DNA of 44,337 bases from Planctomycetota bacterium (GCA_017306025.1 JAFKJJ010000558.1:1-44337), one strand, 5' to 3'. Numbered from the stretch's first letter, positions 1 through 8,662 are shown. A program made the numbers and translations. The notes: a model not told the origin generated them from the sequence alone.

Positions 1-492
1 AGCGCCGTCGCGGCGATGCGGAAGGCACACAGTTACGAGGAACCCGCGTTCGACGTCTACCCTCTGAAGCCGGGTACGAGCGGCGGAGAAGGGCGGTTTG
101 GCGAACTCGGGCAACCGGTCGCGCTGGGCGAACTGGCGAAGCGGGCGAAACGTTCGCTCGGCGCGAGCGTGGTGCAGGTCGTGGGCGACCCGGCGCGTCC
201 GGTCCGCACGGTGGCGCTCGCGTGCGGCGCCGCGGGCGAGTTCCTCTCCGACGCGATCACGCGCAAGGCCGACGTGTTCCTCACGGGCGAGGTGCGGTTC
301 CACGACGCCCTCACGGCTCGCGGGGCGAACGTCGCCCTGATCCTCCCCGGCCACTACGCGACCGAGCGCCCCGCAGTGGAAGACCTCGCGGCGAAACTGG
401 CCGCGGACTTTTCCGGCGTGACCGCCTGGGCCAGCCGCGACGAGCGCGACCCCCTTCAAAACGCGGAATTCGGAGCGCGGAGCGCGGAGTGA
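1..492 (+). CDS. Nif3-like (DUF34) dinuclear metal centre protein, C-terminal part
   Basis: The frame is already open at base 1, so the gene is truncated by the window edge. What remains matches the end of the Nif3/YqgO-like family: an inserted-domain signature HSYEEPAFDVYPL near the start and a C-terminal metal-site block TGEVRFHD ... GHYATER. In this family these His and Glu residues help bind a two-metal centre. The substrate is uncertain, and the old name GTP cyclohydrolase 1 type 2 should not be read as proof of activity. The last ten or so residues (QNAEFGARSAE) are encoded by the left arm of an inverted-repeat element, so the natural C-terminus probably lay slightly upstream. The family call is good; function is unknown. 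Confidence 0.8.
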   Translation, partial: SAVAAMRKAHSYEEPAFDVYPLKPGTSGGEGRFGELGQPVALGELAKRAKRSLGASVVQVVGDPARPVRTVALACGAAGEFLSDAITRKADVFLTGEVRFHDALTARGANVALILPGHYATERPAVEDLAAKLAADFSGVTAWASRDERDPLQNAEFGARSAE

Positions 493-563
493 AGGACCGA
501 ACGGCCCGCGCGAGGGCGGTGGTCGCTCTCGTTCCGAGTTCCGAACTTCGCGCCCCGCGCTTC
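459..563. repeat. Imperfect inverted repeat with GGAGCGC words, overlapping the end of the Nif3-like gene
   Basis: The left arm (about 459-489) carries tandem GGAGCGC words after GCGGAATTC. The right arm (about 528-563) carries the complementary style, GTTCCGAGTTCCGAAC then CGCGCCCCGCGCTTC. Pairing is imperfect. The left arm supplies the last codons and the stop of the upstream gene. It fits the general design of the other long hairpins in this window but is the weakest example. Confidence 0.4.
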
Positions 564-634
564 TTGATGGTTGACTTCCGCCGCGCGCGACGCTATCACC
601 CCCGGCCACGCAAGGACGCGGTGGGGGAACACGG

Positions 635-853
635 ATGACGCTGCGCCGACTGATCGTCGCGACGGTGGTGCTGTGCGGGCTGTGCGTGTGGGGGTTCGCG
701 CACTCCGACGACGCGCCCACGACCGATCCGGTTCGCGCCGAAGGCGGCGCGGGCGGGGGCGGCACCCACGACGAGGCGGCGGCCCGCTACCGCGCCAACC
801 AGAGCCACCACTGGCGCCACGTCGCGGTCGGGAACTACAGCATGTCGCGCTGA
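635..853 (+). CDS. Small exported or membrane-anchored hypothetical protein (72 aa)
   Basis: The start is ATG at 635, preceded by a G-rich stretch (GTGGGGGAAC) that can act as a ribosome binding site. Residues 1-22 form a positively charged start followed by a hydrophobic run (LIVATVVLCGLCVWGFA), typical of a signal peptide or single membrane anchor. The rest is short, glycine-rich and then polar with several His and Arg residues. I recognise no family. It sits alone between the Nif3-like gene and the helicase gene, in the same direction as both. It could be a real small secreted protein or a chance frame; the coherent signal-like start favours a real gene. Confidence 0.5.
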   Translation: MTLRRLIVATVVLCGLCVWGFAHSDDAPTTDPVRAEGGAGGGGTHDEAAARYRANQSHHWRHVAVGNYSMSR

Positions 854-874
854 CCGCGCGGCCGACCTGTTAGG

Positions 875-3154
875 ATGGGGCAAGACGTCTCATCCGCAGG
901 TGGCCGAATGGCTCTCATCCACATCGACCCGGTCCCGCCGCGCTGCACGCCGGGGGCGGTTCTCGCGTTCGTCTGCAACCGAACCAAGCTCGACGGCAAG
1001 CTAGTCGGGAAGATCGCCTTCGTCGGCCGCGGGGCGACGGTGGAAGTGCCCGATGCGAGGGCCACGTCGATTGTCGCGGCCCTCGACGGCGCGACATTCA
1101 ACGAGAAGCCGGTACGCGCCCGGTTCGCGGGTAAGGGCGATTTCACCGACGCGGACCACTTCGGCAACCTCTCGAACCTGCTCGACCTCGAAGCGAAGGC
1201 CGAACAAGAGGAGGCGCGCCGCCGGGCTCAGGCCGAAGAGGGCTCGCCGCTCGGCGACGGCAGCACGCTCACCGCGCTCGTTCTGCGCGACTCGGAATTC
1301 GGTCTCGGCGGCCGGTTGCTGCTCACCTTCGGCCGCAAGGCGCTCGGCGAAGCGCTTCCCCCGTCGCGGCTCGGCCCCGGTTCGCCGGTGGTGATCTCCC
1401 AGACGAACGTGAACCGCCGGGTGCCGTCGTACCGCGGCGTGGTCTACGACCGCGACGTCGCCACGATCGGCGTGGCGATCGACCCACCGGACGACGAACT
1501 CCCCGATGACGCGACGTGGCGCCTGGACCTCTCACCGGACGAAGTTTCGCGGTTGCGCCAGCAGGACGCGCTCCGCCGCGCCGCCGCGGCCGACGGGGAC
1601 CGACTCGCGGAGCTGCGCGCGGCGCTGTTGGGAGAACGGGAACCGCGGTGGGGCGAAGACCCCACCCCCCAACCCCCTCCCCCCGGGGGAGAGGGGGAGT
1701 CAGAGAGAGAGATTCTCCAGACGCGATCGGATTCCGGCGGTCTTACTCCCCCTTCCTTCTTAGGGAAGGGGGTTGGGGGGTTAGGTTCTTCCCCTCTGAA
1801 CGCCCCCCAACGCGCCGCGATCGAGTTTGCGCTTTCCGCGAAGGACTTCGCGATCATCCACGGTCCGCCCGGCACCGGCAAAACCACGACTGTTGTGGAG
1901 TTCATCCGCGCGGCCGTGGCGAACGGCGATACGGTGCTGGCCTGTGCGCCGAGCAATCACGCGGTCGACAACCTGCTCGAAAAGCTGCTCGCGGCCGGCG
2001 AGTTGCCGGTGCGGCTCGGCCACCCGGCCCGCGTCGTGCCGGAACTGCGCGAGCGCGCGATCGACCTCCTTGCGGAGAAGCACCCGGACGCGCGTCAGGC
2101 CCGGAAAGTGGCCCGCGACGCGTTCGCGCTGTTCCGCCGGGCCGACAAGTGGACCCGGGCGAAGCCCGAGCCGGGTGAGAAGGCCGCGCTCCGAAAAGCG
2201 GCCCGCGACCTGCTCGCGGAGGCGCGCAAGCTCGAAGCGCTCGCGGTGGAGCGCGTGCTCGACGAGGCGCGGGTCGTGTGCGCCACGCTCACCGGGCTCG
2301 ATAGCCAGCTCCTCGGCCAGCGACGCTACGACGTCGTCGTGATCGACGAGGCGTGCCAATCGACGGAGCCGGCGAACTGGGTTCCGCTCCTGCGGGCGAA
2401 CAAGCTGGTCCTCGCGGGCGACCACTGCCAGCTCCCGCCGACAATCATTTCGCCCGAGGCGGCCGAACGCGGCCTCGCGGTCAGCCTCATGGAACGGCTC
2501 GTCGGCCGGTTCGGTCCCGGCGTGGCGCGCCTGTTGACCGTGCAACACCGGATGCATTCCGCGATCATGGGATTCTCGAACGCGGAGTTCTACGGCGAGC
2601 AGTTGGTAGCGCACGAGAGCGTAGCCGGTCACCGGTTGTGCGACCTTCCCGGCGTGACGCCCGATCCGCTCACCGAAACGCCGGTGCAGTTCATCGACAC
2701 GGCGGGAGCGAGCTACGACGAGGAACTCGAAGAGGACACCGGCAGCCGTCGGAACGTGCAAGAGGCGGCACTTGCGGTGAAGAAGGTTCGCGCGCTCTTG
2801 GCCCTGGGCGTTCTTCCGACGCAAATCGGCGTCATCACGCCATATCGTGCGCAGGTGCGGCTCCTTCGCGAGCGCCTCGCGGACGCGCCCGGCGTCGAAA
2901 TCGACAGCGTGGACGGCTTCCAGGGACGTGAGAAGGAGGCGATCATCGTTTCACTGGTGCGGTCGAACCCGGAGGGCGAGATCGGGTTCCTCGCGGACAC
3001 CCGGCGCACGAACGTGGCCCTCACGCGGGCGCGCCGCAAGCTCCTGGTGATCGGCGACAGCGCCACGCTCGCCAACGACACGTTCTACCAGCGGATGCTG
3101 ACGTACTTCGAACAAATCGGCGCGACGAGCAGCGTGTGGGAAGAGGTGGAGTAG
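875..3154 (+). CDS. UPF1/IGHMBP2-type superfamily 1B helicase with DbpA-like N-terminal domain
   Basis: This is an ATP-driven nucleic-acid helicase of superfamily 1B. Visible motifs, numbered from 875: Walker A GPPGTGKTTT (about 330), Walker B VVIDEACQ (about 488-495), LAGDHCQLPP, QHRMH, DSVDGFQGREKEA and RRTNVALTRARRKL. Residues 12-80 (GKLVGKIAFVGRGATVEVPD) resemble the RRM-like RNA-binding domain at the C-terminus of DbpA helicases, followed by a charged linker and a 1B-type beta-barrel region. About residues 261-306 are a proline/glycine-rich stretch encoded by a repeat element inserted in frame just before the helicase core. The in-frame ATG at 908 (MALIHIDP) is an equally plausible or better start. 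The role is probably RNA or RNA:DNA processing, by inference. Confidence 0.9.
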   Translation: MGQDVSSAGGRMALIHIDPVPPRCTPGAVLAFVCNRTKLDGKLVGKIAFVGRGATVEVPDARATSIVAALDGATFNEKPVRARFAGKGDFTDADHFGNLSNLLDLEAKAEQEEARRRAQAEEGSPLGDGSTLTALVLRDSEFGLGGRLLLTFGRKALGEALPPSRLGPGSPVVISQTNVNRRVPSYRGVVYDRDVATIGVAIDPPDDELPDDATWRLDLSPDEVSRLRQQDALRRAAAADGDRLAELRAALLGEREPRWGEDPTPQPPPPGGEGESEREILQTRSDSGGLTPPSFLGKGVGGLGSSPLNAPQRAAIEFALSAKDFAIIHGPPGTGKTTTVVEFIRAAVANGDTVLACAPSNHAVDNLLEKLLAAGELPVRLGHPARVVPELRERAIDLLAEKHPDARQARKVARDAFALFRRADKWTRAKPEPGEKAALRKAARDLLAEARKLEALAVERVLDEARVVCATLTGLDSQLLGQRRYDVVVIDEACQSTEPANWVPLLRANKLVLAGDHCQLPPTIISPEAAERGLAVSLMERLVGRFGPGVARLLTVQHRMHSAIMGFSNAEFYGEQLVAHESVAGHRLCDLPGVTPDPLTETPVQFIDTAGASYDEELEEDTGSRRNVQEAALAVKKVRALLALGVLPTQIGVITPYRAQVRLLRERLADAPGVEIDSVDGFQGREKEAIIVSLVRSNPEGEIGFLADTRRTNVALTRARRKLLVIGDSATLANDTFYQRMLTYFEQIGATSSVWEEVE
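1655..1791. repeat. C-run inverted-repeat element inserted in frame within the helicase gene
   Basis: The ends are inverted repeats. The left end begins GAAGACCCCACCCCCCAACC; the right end, read on the other strand, begins GAAGAACCTAACCCCCCAAC. Inside are secondary complementary C/G blocks. A related copy lies at 38332-38462. Here the element has no stop in the helicase frame and is translated as about 46 residues, so the protein stays open across it. I see no clear target-site duplication. Confidence 0.75.
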
Positions 3155-3160
3155 GCGCTC

Positions 3161-3268
3161 AGTGGTCCGCTCGCTCCACGAACGGTGCAATATGGCCGGT
3201 GTCGCTTCGGGAATCACGCCGTTGCTTGTTCGCGCGTGTCGCACCGCTCGCGGAGCGAGCGGACCACT
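3161..3268. repeat. 17-bp perfect inverted repeat between helicase and TIGR02996 gene
   Basis: AGTGGTCCGCTCGCTCC at 3161-3177 is the exact reverse complement of 3252-3268. A second paired block (CGGTGC at 3183-3188 with GCACCG at 3241-3246) extends the stem. The loop is long (74 bases between the outer arms). The element starts 7 bases after the helicase stop and ends 18 bases before the next start codon, so it fills the gap between two same-strand genes. Confidence 0.75.
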
Positions 3269-3286
3269 CTGAAGACCGGAGACGAC

Positions 3287-4048
3287 ATGCACCCCGAAGC
3301 CGACGCGTTCCTCGACGCGATTTTCAACAGCCCCAACGACGATACACCCCGACTCGTGTACGCCGCCTGGCTTCAGGAACACGGTCAGGAGAACTACGCG
3401 CAGTTCATCCGGCTTCAGTGCGCCGCGGCCCACGAGAGGCCGTGGAGCGACGCGGCGAACCGGTTATGGGAAGAGATCGGCCGCGTGTGGAACCGGCTCG
3501 ATGAGGAGTGGATACCGGCGACGCGCGAGGAATGGTTGTTCGGTAAGTGGGACAATTCGTTGCTCGACGCGATCCACTTTCACCGGGGCTTCCCCTTGCC
3601 CGGCCTTGTGATGGCAGACGAACAGTTATTTCGCTTTCGGGAAGGAGAGGTCTGGTTGCCGTGGATGCTTCCACCGAGTTGTTCGCTCGTGCTCACCCCG
3701 CTCGGCAACTGGAAATGGCTCTCATCTCAGTTGCAGCTTCGTTGCGCCGCGCATTTGCGGCTCGACCGGTACGAGGCGGATTGGGACGACCCGGATTGGT
3801 TGCCGGACGGGATCACCGGCCTGTTGAGTTCTCCGCACCTGTGCAATCTGCTGACGCTGGACCTGTCCGATCTGTTGCTGACGCCGCGCGCCGTCGAGGT
3901 GCTGCTCGCGGCGCCGAACTTGGCTTCCGTTCGGCGCTTGCAGGTAGAACTCTCACGCGATCGCGGTCCCGATCCGGCCGAGACCGTGAAGCAGCTTGAA
4001 GCTCGTTTCAAAGAGATCGTCTGGGTGGATCACTGGGACAGCGAGTGA
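3287..4048 (+). CDS. TIGR02996 domain protein (planctomycete repeat-companion type)
   Basis: The first 45 residues carry the signature of the TIGR02996 domain, here FLDAIFNSPNDDTPRLVYAA followed by WLQEHG. This short domain is widespread in planctomycetes, often in front of leucine-rich-like repeats, and has no assigned function. The remainder (about 210 residues) is rich in Leu and Trp with LLTLDLSDLLLTPRAVEVLL near the end, suggesting one or two degenerate leucine-rich-type units. I chose the ATG at 3287 because MHPEADAF begins the domain and a GGAGA lies just upstream; an earlier in-frame start at 3185 would translate the inverted repeat. There is no signal peptide, so it is probably cytoplasmic. 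It is convergent with the next gene, with only 10 bases between stops. Confidence 0.75.
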   Translation: MHPEADAFLDAIFNSPNDDTPRLVYAAWLQEHGQENYAQFIRLQCAAAHERPWSDAANRLWEEIGRVWNRLDEEWIPATREEWLFGKWDNSLLDAIHFHRGFPLPGLVMADEQLFRFREGEVWLPWMLPPSCSLVLTPLGNWKWLSSQLQLRCAAHLRLDRYEADWDDPDWLPDGITGLLSSPHLCNLLTLDLSDLLLTPRAVEVLLAAPNLASVRRLQVELSRDRGPDPAETVKQLEARFKEIVWVDHWDSE

Positions 4049-4058
4049 CGCCGCGCCG

Positions 4059-4865
4059 TCACTTCGCCAACTGCTCGCGGAGCCAGCCCGGACGGTTCGT
4101 CGTGATGCTCTCGACGCCGGCCGCGATCATCTTCCGCGCCAGTTCCACGTCATCGACCGTCCACACGTACAACTTCAGCCCCGCGGCCTTCACCTTGTCG
4201 CCGAACGCCTTGTCGAGCACCGCGGGCGTCGCGGAGAGGTCCAGGCCGTCCGCCTTGATCTCCTTCGCCTTCGCGATCAACTCTTCCGCGGTCTTCGGCT
4301 TGCCCTTCGTGCTCAGACTCACGATCCACAGCGCCTGGAGGTCCGGGCGGAGCTTCTTACTCGCCGCGACCACGTCCGCGTTGAAGCTGATCACGCACGC
4401 CTGTTCCGGCTTCAGCTTGCTCGCATTGAGCACGCGGTCCATCTCGGGCACCGCCTCCGGCCCGCACTTGATCTCGATGAACACGCGCTTACCAGTCGGA
4501 ACGGTCGCGAGCATCTCTTCGAGCGTCGGGAGCTTCTCGCCGGAGAACTTCTCGCCCTTCCACTTGCCCGCGTCGAGCTTCCGCAGCTCCTCCAGCGTCG
4601 TGCCCGCGACCTTCAGGTCCGTGCCGGTCGTGCGCTTGGTGGTGGAATCGTGGATCACCACCAGCTTGCCGTCCTTCGTCAAATACACGTCGAACTCCGA
4701 CGCGTCCGCCTTCTGCTCCCACGCGAGCTTGATAGCCGCAACGGTGTTTTCGGGAGCATCAAACGACGCCCCGCGGTGGCCGACGATTTCCACCTTCGGC
4801 GGTTCGGCGGCAGTCGCGGTGGTGGCAGCGAGTGCGGTCATGAGCGCGGCGAGCATGCGGAGCAT
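4059..4865 (-). CDS. Secreted glycerophosphodiester phosphodiesterase (GDPD family)
   Basis: It hydrolyses glycerophosphodiesters to an alcohol and glycerol-3-phosphate, by family. Numbered from ATG at 4865: signal peptide 1-20 ending ATAA, then the GDPD core VEIVGHRGASFDAPENTV (H30, R31, E39), SEFDV (E57, D59), VIHD (H72, D73) and FIEIK (E131, K133). The C-terminal block LYVWTVDD ... ESITTNRPGWL is also typical. The length of 268 residues fits a single TIM-barrel domain. The start is supported by AGAGGA eight bases upstream; a second Met follows at codon 4. The signal peptide places the enzyme outside the cytoplasmic membrane, where it could recover glycerol phosphate from lipid head groups. 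It is divergent from the NtrC-type gene. Confidence 0.9.
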   Translation of the reverse strand: MLRMLAALMTALAATTATAAEPPKVEIVGHRGASFDAPENTVAAIKLAWEQKADASEFDVYLTKDGKLVVIHDSTTKRTTGTDLKVAGTTLEELRKLDAGKWKGEKFSGEKLPTLEEMLATVPTGKRVFIEIKCGPEAVPEMDRVLNASKLKPEQACVISFNADVVAASKKLRPDLQALWIVSLSTKGKPKTAEELIAKAKEIKADGLDLSATPAVLDKAFGDKVKAAGLKLYVWTVDDVELARKMIAAGVESITTNRPGWLREQLAK

Positions 4866-4981
4866 GATAGGTTCCTCTGCGGTGCTCGTTTTACTAATAA
4901 CGGCGCGCCCGGAAGGCACCCGGCGTTTCGTGTAAGATTGAAGAAGTTCCCCACCCGAACACCCCGCCCGCGGCCGAACCG

Positions 4982-6409
4982 ATGCCCAACTCTGTACTCA
5001 TCATCGACGACGAGGAACCGATCGCGTGGGCCTTGCGGCGGGCCTTCGAGCGCGAAAAGTGTCGCGTCGATGTGTCCGCGACCGCCGAGGACGGGCTCGT
5101 CAAGGCGCGCCGCAGCCCGCCCGACGTGGTGTTCCTCGACGTCAGGCTCCCCGGCATGGACGGCCTCACCGCGCTCGGCGAACTGAAGAAGACGGCCCCG
5201 GGCGCCGCGGTGGTCGTCATCACCGCGCACGGGAACCTGAACACCGCGGTGAAGGCCGTCGAGGGCGGCGCGTTCGACTACCTCGCCAAGCCGTTCGAGC
5301 TGGGCCAGGCGCTCGACGCCGCGAAACGCGCGCTCAACAACCGCGCCGACGATTCGGCCGTCCGCCCGGCGCTCGGCGATGTGGACAACGCCCCGGACGC
5401 GATCATCGGCCGCAGCCCGGCCATGCAGACGGTCTTCAAGCGGATCGCGAAGGTCGCGCCGTCGAACGCGTGCGTTCTCATCACGGGCGAGAGCGGCACC
5501 GGAAAGGAACTGGTCGCCCGCGCGGTCCACGCGAACAGCCCGCGCCGCGACAAGCCGTTGATTGCGGCGCACGTCGCGGCGTTCAACCCGAACCTCGTCG
5601 AGAGCGAGCTGTTCGGGCACATCAGGGGGGCGTTCACCGGGGCCGACCGCGCGCGCGACGGCCTGCTCAAACTGGCCGACGGCGGCACGGTCTTCCTCGA
5701 CGAACTGGCCGACATCCCGCTGCCGGTGCAGGCCAAGTTGCTCCGCGTGCTCGAACGCCAGGAGGTGCAACCGGTCGGCGCGAGCGAGTCGCAGACGGTG
5801 GACGTGCGGATCGTGTCGGCCACGCACGCGGACCTGTCCGCGGCCGTGCGCGAGGGGAAGTTCCGGCACGACCTCTTTTTCCGGCTGAACGTCTACCCGA
5901 TCCACCTGCCGCCGCTCCGCGACCGCGTGGACGATATCCCACTCCTGGCGGAGCACTTCCTGCGCAAGTTCGGCGTGCCGAATCCGTCGGTCGCGTTGCC
6001 CGCGGAGACGCTCAACTTCCTGAAGGCGCGGCCGTGGCCGGGGAACGTCCGCGAGCTGCGGAACGCGATGGAGCACGCCGCGATCGAGGCCCGCGGCGGG
6101 CCGCTGCGGTCGGAGCACTTCCCCGAACCGAGTACCGCGACCGGTCCCACCTCGCTCGCCGAGCGGTTGCGGTCGCTGGTCACCGAGTGGGTCCGCGAGC
6201 GGGTGCTGGCGTTCGACGGCGCGGAGCCCGCCGACCTGCACCAGAAACTGATCGAGGAGGTCGAGCCGGCAGTCGTGGACGAGGTGCTGCGACAGGTGGA
6301 CGGCAACCGGCTGGTCGCGGCGCGGTGGCTCGGGCTGGCGCGGGCCACGGTGCGGAAACTGATCCGCAAGTACCACCCGGAGAGCGCCGAGCCGGACGGG
6401 GAAGATTGA
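4982..6409 (+). CDS. NtrC-family sigma-54-dependent response regulator
   Basis: This regulator has three domains. A receiver domain spans residues 1-120, with acidic pocket D9-D10-E11, phospho-acceptor D53 (FLDVRLPGMDG), T81 and K103 (YLAKPF). The AAA+ sigma-54 activation domain has Walker A GESGTGKE (169-176), an intact GAFTGA loop (216-221) that contacts sigma-54, and Walker B GGTVFLDELAD. A Fis-type helix-turn-helix lies near the C-terminus (NRLVAARWLGLARATVRKLI). The length of 475 residues is standard. The intact GAFTGA and receiver residues predict a phosphorylation-controlled activator of sigma-54 promoters. No sensor kinase is adjacent, so it is an orphan in this window and its target genes are unknown. 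A TAAGAT at 4933-4938 could be its -10 element, but I see no matching -35. Confidence 0.93.
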   Translation: MPNSVLIIDDEEPIAWALRRAFEREKCRVDVSATAEDGLVKARRSPPDVVFLDVRLPGMDGLTALGELKKTAPGAAVVVITAHGNLNTAVKAVEGGAFDYLAKPFELGQALDAAKRALNNRADDSAVRPALGDVDNAPDAIIGRSPAMQTVFKRIAKVAPSNACVLITGESGTGKELVARAVHANSPRRDKPLIAAHVAAFNPNLVESELFGHIRGAFTGADRARDGLLKLADGGTVFLDELADIPLPVQAKLLRVLERQEVQPVGASESQTVDVRIVSATHADLSAAVREGKFRHDLFFRLNVYPIHLPPLRDRVDDIPLLAEHFLRKFGVPNPSVALPAETLNFLKARPWPGNVRELRNAMEHAAIEARGGPLRSEHFPEPSTATGPTSLAERLRSLVTEWVRERVLAFDGAEPADLHQKLIEEVEPAVVDEVLRQVDGNRLVAARWLGLARATVRKLIRKYHPESAEPDGED

Positions 6410-6413
6410 GAAG

Positions 6414-6590
6414 GCCGAAGACGGATCGGCCACGAAAAGGCACAAAAGAGCACAAAAAGAAGACCGAAAGCAAGAGCCGGAGTTAGCGAGCGAGACAGTG
6501 GCTCGCCTGCGCTCTGGTTTTTGATCCTGATTCCCTCTTGTCTTCTTTTTGTGCTCTTTTGTGCCTTTTCGTGGCCGATCCGTCTTCGGC
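6414..6590. repeat. Perfect 51-bp inverted repeat (CACAAAAG-word family) upstream of the S9 peptidase gene
   Basis: Bases 6414-6464 are the exact reverse complement of 6540-6590, separated by 75 bases. The arm begins GCCGAAGACGGATCGGCCAC and continues with three tandem 10-base words (CACGAAAAGG, CACAAAAGAG, CACAAAAAGA). Purines dominate the left arm. A diverged relative lies at 8680-8797, on the other side of the peptidase gene. A perfect 51-bp match implies recent origin or active maintenance. It begins 5 bases after the regulator stop codon. Confidence 0.92.
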
Positions 6591-6658
6591 GGCTTGTTGA
6601 TTCGCGCGGCGAGGTCTGTTCCAATTCAGTCGTTCGTTTCCCCCGAACGAGGATCGTC

Positions 6659-8662
6659 ATGCGCCGCGCGCTCGTCGTGTGCCTGTTCGTTGTCGTCGTC
6701 GGTCGGCTGGCCGCCGCGCCGCCGGAACGCACGCACGGCATCACCCCCGCCGATTACGCCTCGGTAAATACGATCACCGAGATCGCCGTCTCGCCGGACG
6801 GCAAACAGGTCGCGTACTGCCTCGCGACCTGGGACAAAAAGGCCGACGGCCGTCGTATCGACCTGTGGGTCGTGGACACCGACGGCAAGGGGAAGCCGAG
6901 ACAACTCACCGACGACCGCTCCAACGACAGCCACCCCAAATGGAGTGCCGACGGCAAGTCGGTCTACGTGCTCGCCCGGCGCGGGGCGAAGGCCAAGCCG
7001 CAGGTGTGGAAGGTGCCGCTCGACGGACGGCAGCAGCAGGTGACCGACGCGAGGGACGGCGTGGTCGCGTTCGATTACGCCCCGAAGGCCGACACGGTCT
7101 TCTACACGATCGACGCCACCGCCACCGACAAGGACAACTTCTCCGAACTCCGTGAGAAGTTCGGCAAGATCGAGTACGGGCACGGCAAGCGGACCGTGAG
7201 CGAACTGTACGCGCAGAAGGCTGACGGCAATCCGGAGAAACTGATCGCGGAGAAGCGGTACGTCCGCGAGTTCGCGGTCACGGCCGACGGCAAGAAGGTC
7301 GCGATGGTCAGCGCGTTCGACGACACGGTGGTGAAGTCGGAGGGCGAGAGCCGCGTGGACGTGTGGGAGGGCGGGACGGTCGTCACCCCGCCCACGGACG
7401 TGTACCGTGCGAAGGCCGCCTCGCCCTACGCGTGGCTCGAAGGCCTCGCGTGGAACCCGGACGGTACCCGCTTTGCGTTCTGCGCGGTGTTCGACGCGTA
7501 CCCGGCCGAGGTCGTCACGGGAGAACTGAAGGGCGGAAAGTGGATCACGGACCTGATGCCGCGCCTCAGCAAAACGCACGTCCGCGGATACGGCAGCCCG
7601 CTCAGATGGCAGGGCAACATTTTGGTGTATCTCGGTGAGAAGTTGGGGGCCGTTGGCATCGCCGCCTGGATGCCCGAGAGCGCCGCGAGTCGCGACCTGC
7701 TGGACCCTTCCGGGGTCGTGTACGCGTTCGATCACGACCCTGCGGGGGCGGTGGGGGTGTACCTGTCGGGCTACGCATCCCGGCTCCCGAACCTGTTCGC
7801 GGAGTCGAACGGTCGGAACCGCCAACTGACCGACATCAACCCGCACACCGCGGACTGGAAGTTCCCCACCGTCGAGCACGTCACCTGGAAGGCGCCCGAC
7901 GGTACGAGCGTCGGCGGGCCGCTCGAACTCCCCTTCGGCTGGAAGAAGGGCGACAAGCCGCTGCCGCTCGTGGTCGCGATCCACGGCGGGCCGACCACCG
8001 CCAGTTACAACGACCTCCGCTTCGACCCGCACAACGGCCGGCTCTACTTCGCCGCCGCGGGCTACGCGGTGCTCTGCCCGAACTACCGCGGCTCCACCGG
8101 GTACGGCGACAAGTTCGTCACCGACCTCATCGGCAACGAGAACGACCTCGACGTGAAGGACATCCTCGCGGGCATCCAGCACCTCGTGAAAGAGGGGATC
8201 GCGGACCCGGAGCGGATCGCGGTCATGGGTTGGAGTAACGGCGGCTACCTGACGAACTGCCTCATCACCCTGAAGGACCCGCCGGTGAAGGTCCGGGCCG
8301 CCAGCAGCGGGGCCGGCATTCTGGACACGGTCGCGGAGTGGGGCTTCAACGACGAGCCGGCCTACCCGATCGTCTTCAAGAAGGGCCTGCCGTGGGAGCG
8401 GCCCGAGATCTACAAGAAGACCTCGCCGACCTACGGCATCGGCAACGTGACGACGCCGACGCTCGTTCACGTCGGCGGGAACGACGACCGCTGCCCGCCG
8501 GGGCACAGCCGAATGCTCTACCGTGCGCTCAAGGAATATCAGAAGGTGCCGACGCAACTGTGCGTGTACCCCGGTCAGCCGCACGGGTTGGGCACGCTCA
8601 CGTTCCGCACCGCGAAAATGGAATGGGACCTCGCCTGGTTCGAGAAGTACCTCAAAAAGTGA
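6659..8662 (+). CDS. Secreted prolyl-oligopeptidase-type (S9) serine peptidase
   Basis: The protein is predicted to cleave peptides outside the cytoplasm as a dipeptidyl or acylaminoacyl peptidase. The start at 6659 follows GAGGA and gives a signal peptide (RRALVVCLFVVVVGRLAAA). Residues about 35-380 form a PD40/WD40-like beta-propeller with repeats such as EIAVSPDGKQVAY and HPKWSADGKSVYVLAR. The C-terminal alpha/beta-hydrolase domain has nucleophile S526 (MGWSNGGY), acid D609 (GGNDDR) and base H642 (PGQPHG), a complete triad, plus the oxyanion-region motif AIHGGPTT. The length of 667 residues matches the S9 family. Earlier in-frame starts lie within the upstream inverted repeat and are rejected. 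The gene is flanked on both sides by related hairpin elements. Confidence 0.92.
   Translation: MRRALVVCLFVVVVGRLAAAPPERTHGITPADYASVNTITEIAVSPDGKQVAYCLATWDKKADGRRIDLWVVDTDGKGKPRQLTDDRSNDSHPKWSADGKSVYVLARRGAKAKPQVWKVPLDGRQQQVTDARDGVVAFDYAPKADTVFYTIDATATDKDNFSELREKFGKIEYGHGKRTVSELYAQKADGNPEKLIAEKRYVREFAVTADGKKVAMVSAFDDTVVKSEGESRVDVWEGGTVVTPPTDVYRAKAASPYAWLEGLAWNPDGTRFAFCAVFDAYPAEVVTGELKGGKWITDLMPRLSKTHVRGYGSPLRWQGNILVYLGEKLGAVGIAAWMPESAASRDLLDPSGVVYAFDHDPAGAVGVYLSGYASRLPNLFAESNGRNRQLTDINPHTADWKFPTVEHVTWKAPDGTSVGGPLELPFGWKKGDKPLPLVVAIHGGPTTASYNDLRFDPHNGRLYFAAAGYAVLCPNYRGSTGYGDKFVTDLIGNENDLDVKDILAGIQHLVKEGIADPERIAVMGWSNGGYLTNCLITLKDPPVKVRAASSGAGILDTVAEWGFNDEPAYPIVFKKGLPWERPEIYKKTSPTYGIGNVTTPTLVHVGGNDDRCPPGHSRMLYRALKEYQKVPTQLCVYPGQPHGLGTLTFRTAKMEWDLAWFEKYLKK

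Noticed and set aside
4838..6445. A 535-codon minus-strand frame opposite the NtrC-type regulator
   Set aside because: It is antisense to intact receiver, AAA+ and helix-turn-helix motifs and shows only Arg/Val/Glu-rich shadow composition.
6521..6658. Longer N-terminus for the S9 peptidase starting in the upstream hairpin
   Set aside because: It would translate the inverted repeat and place the signal peptide in the interior. The ATG at 6659 has a ribosome binding site and gives a normal signal peptide.
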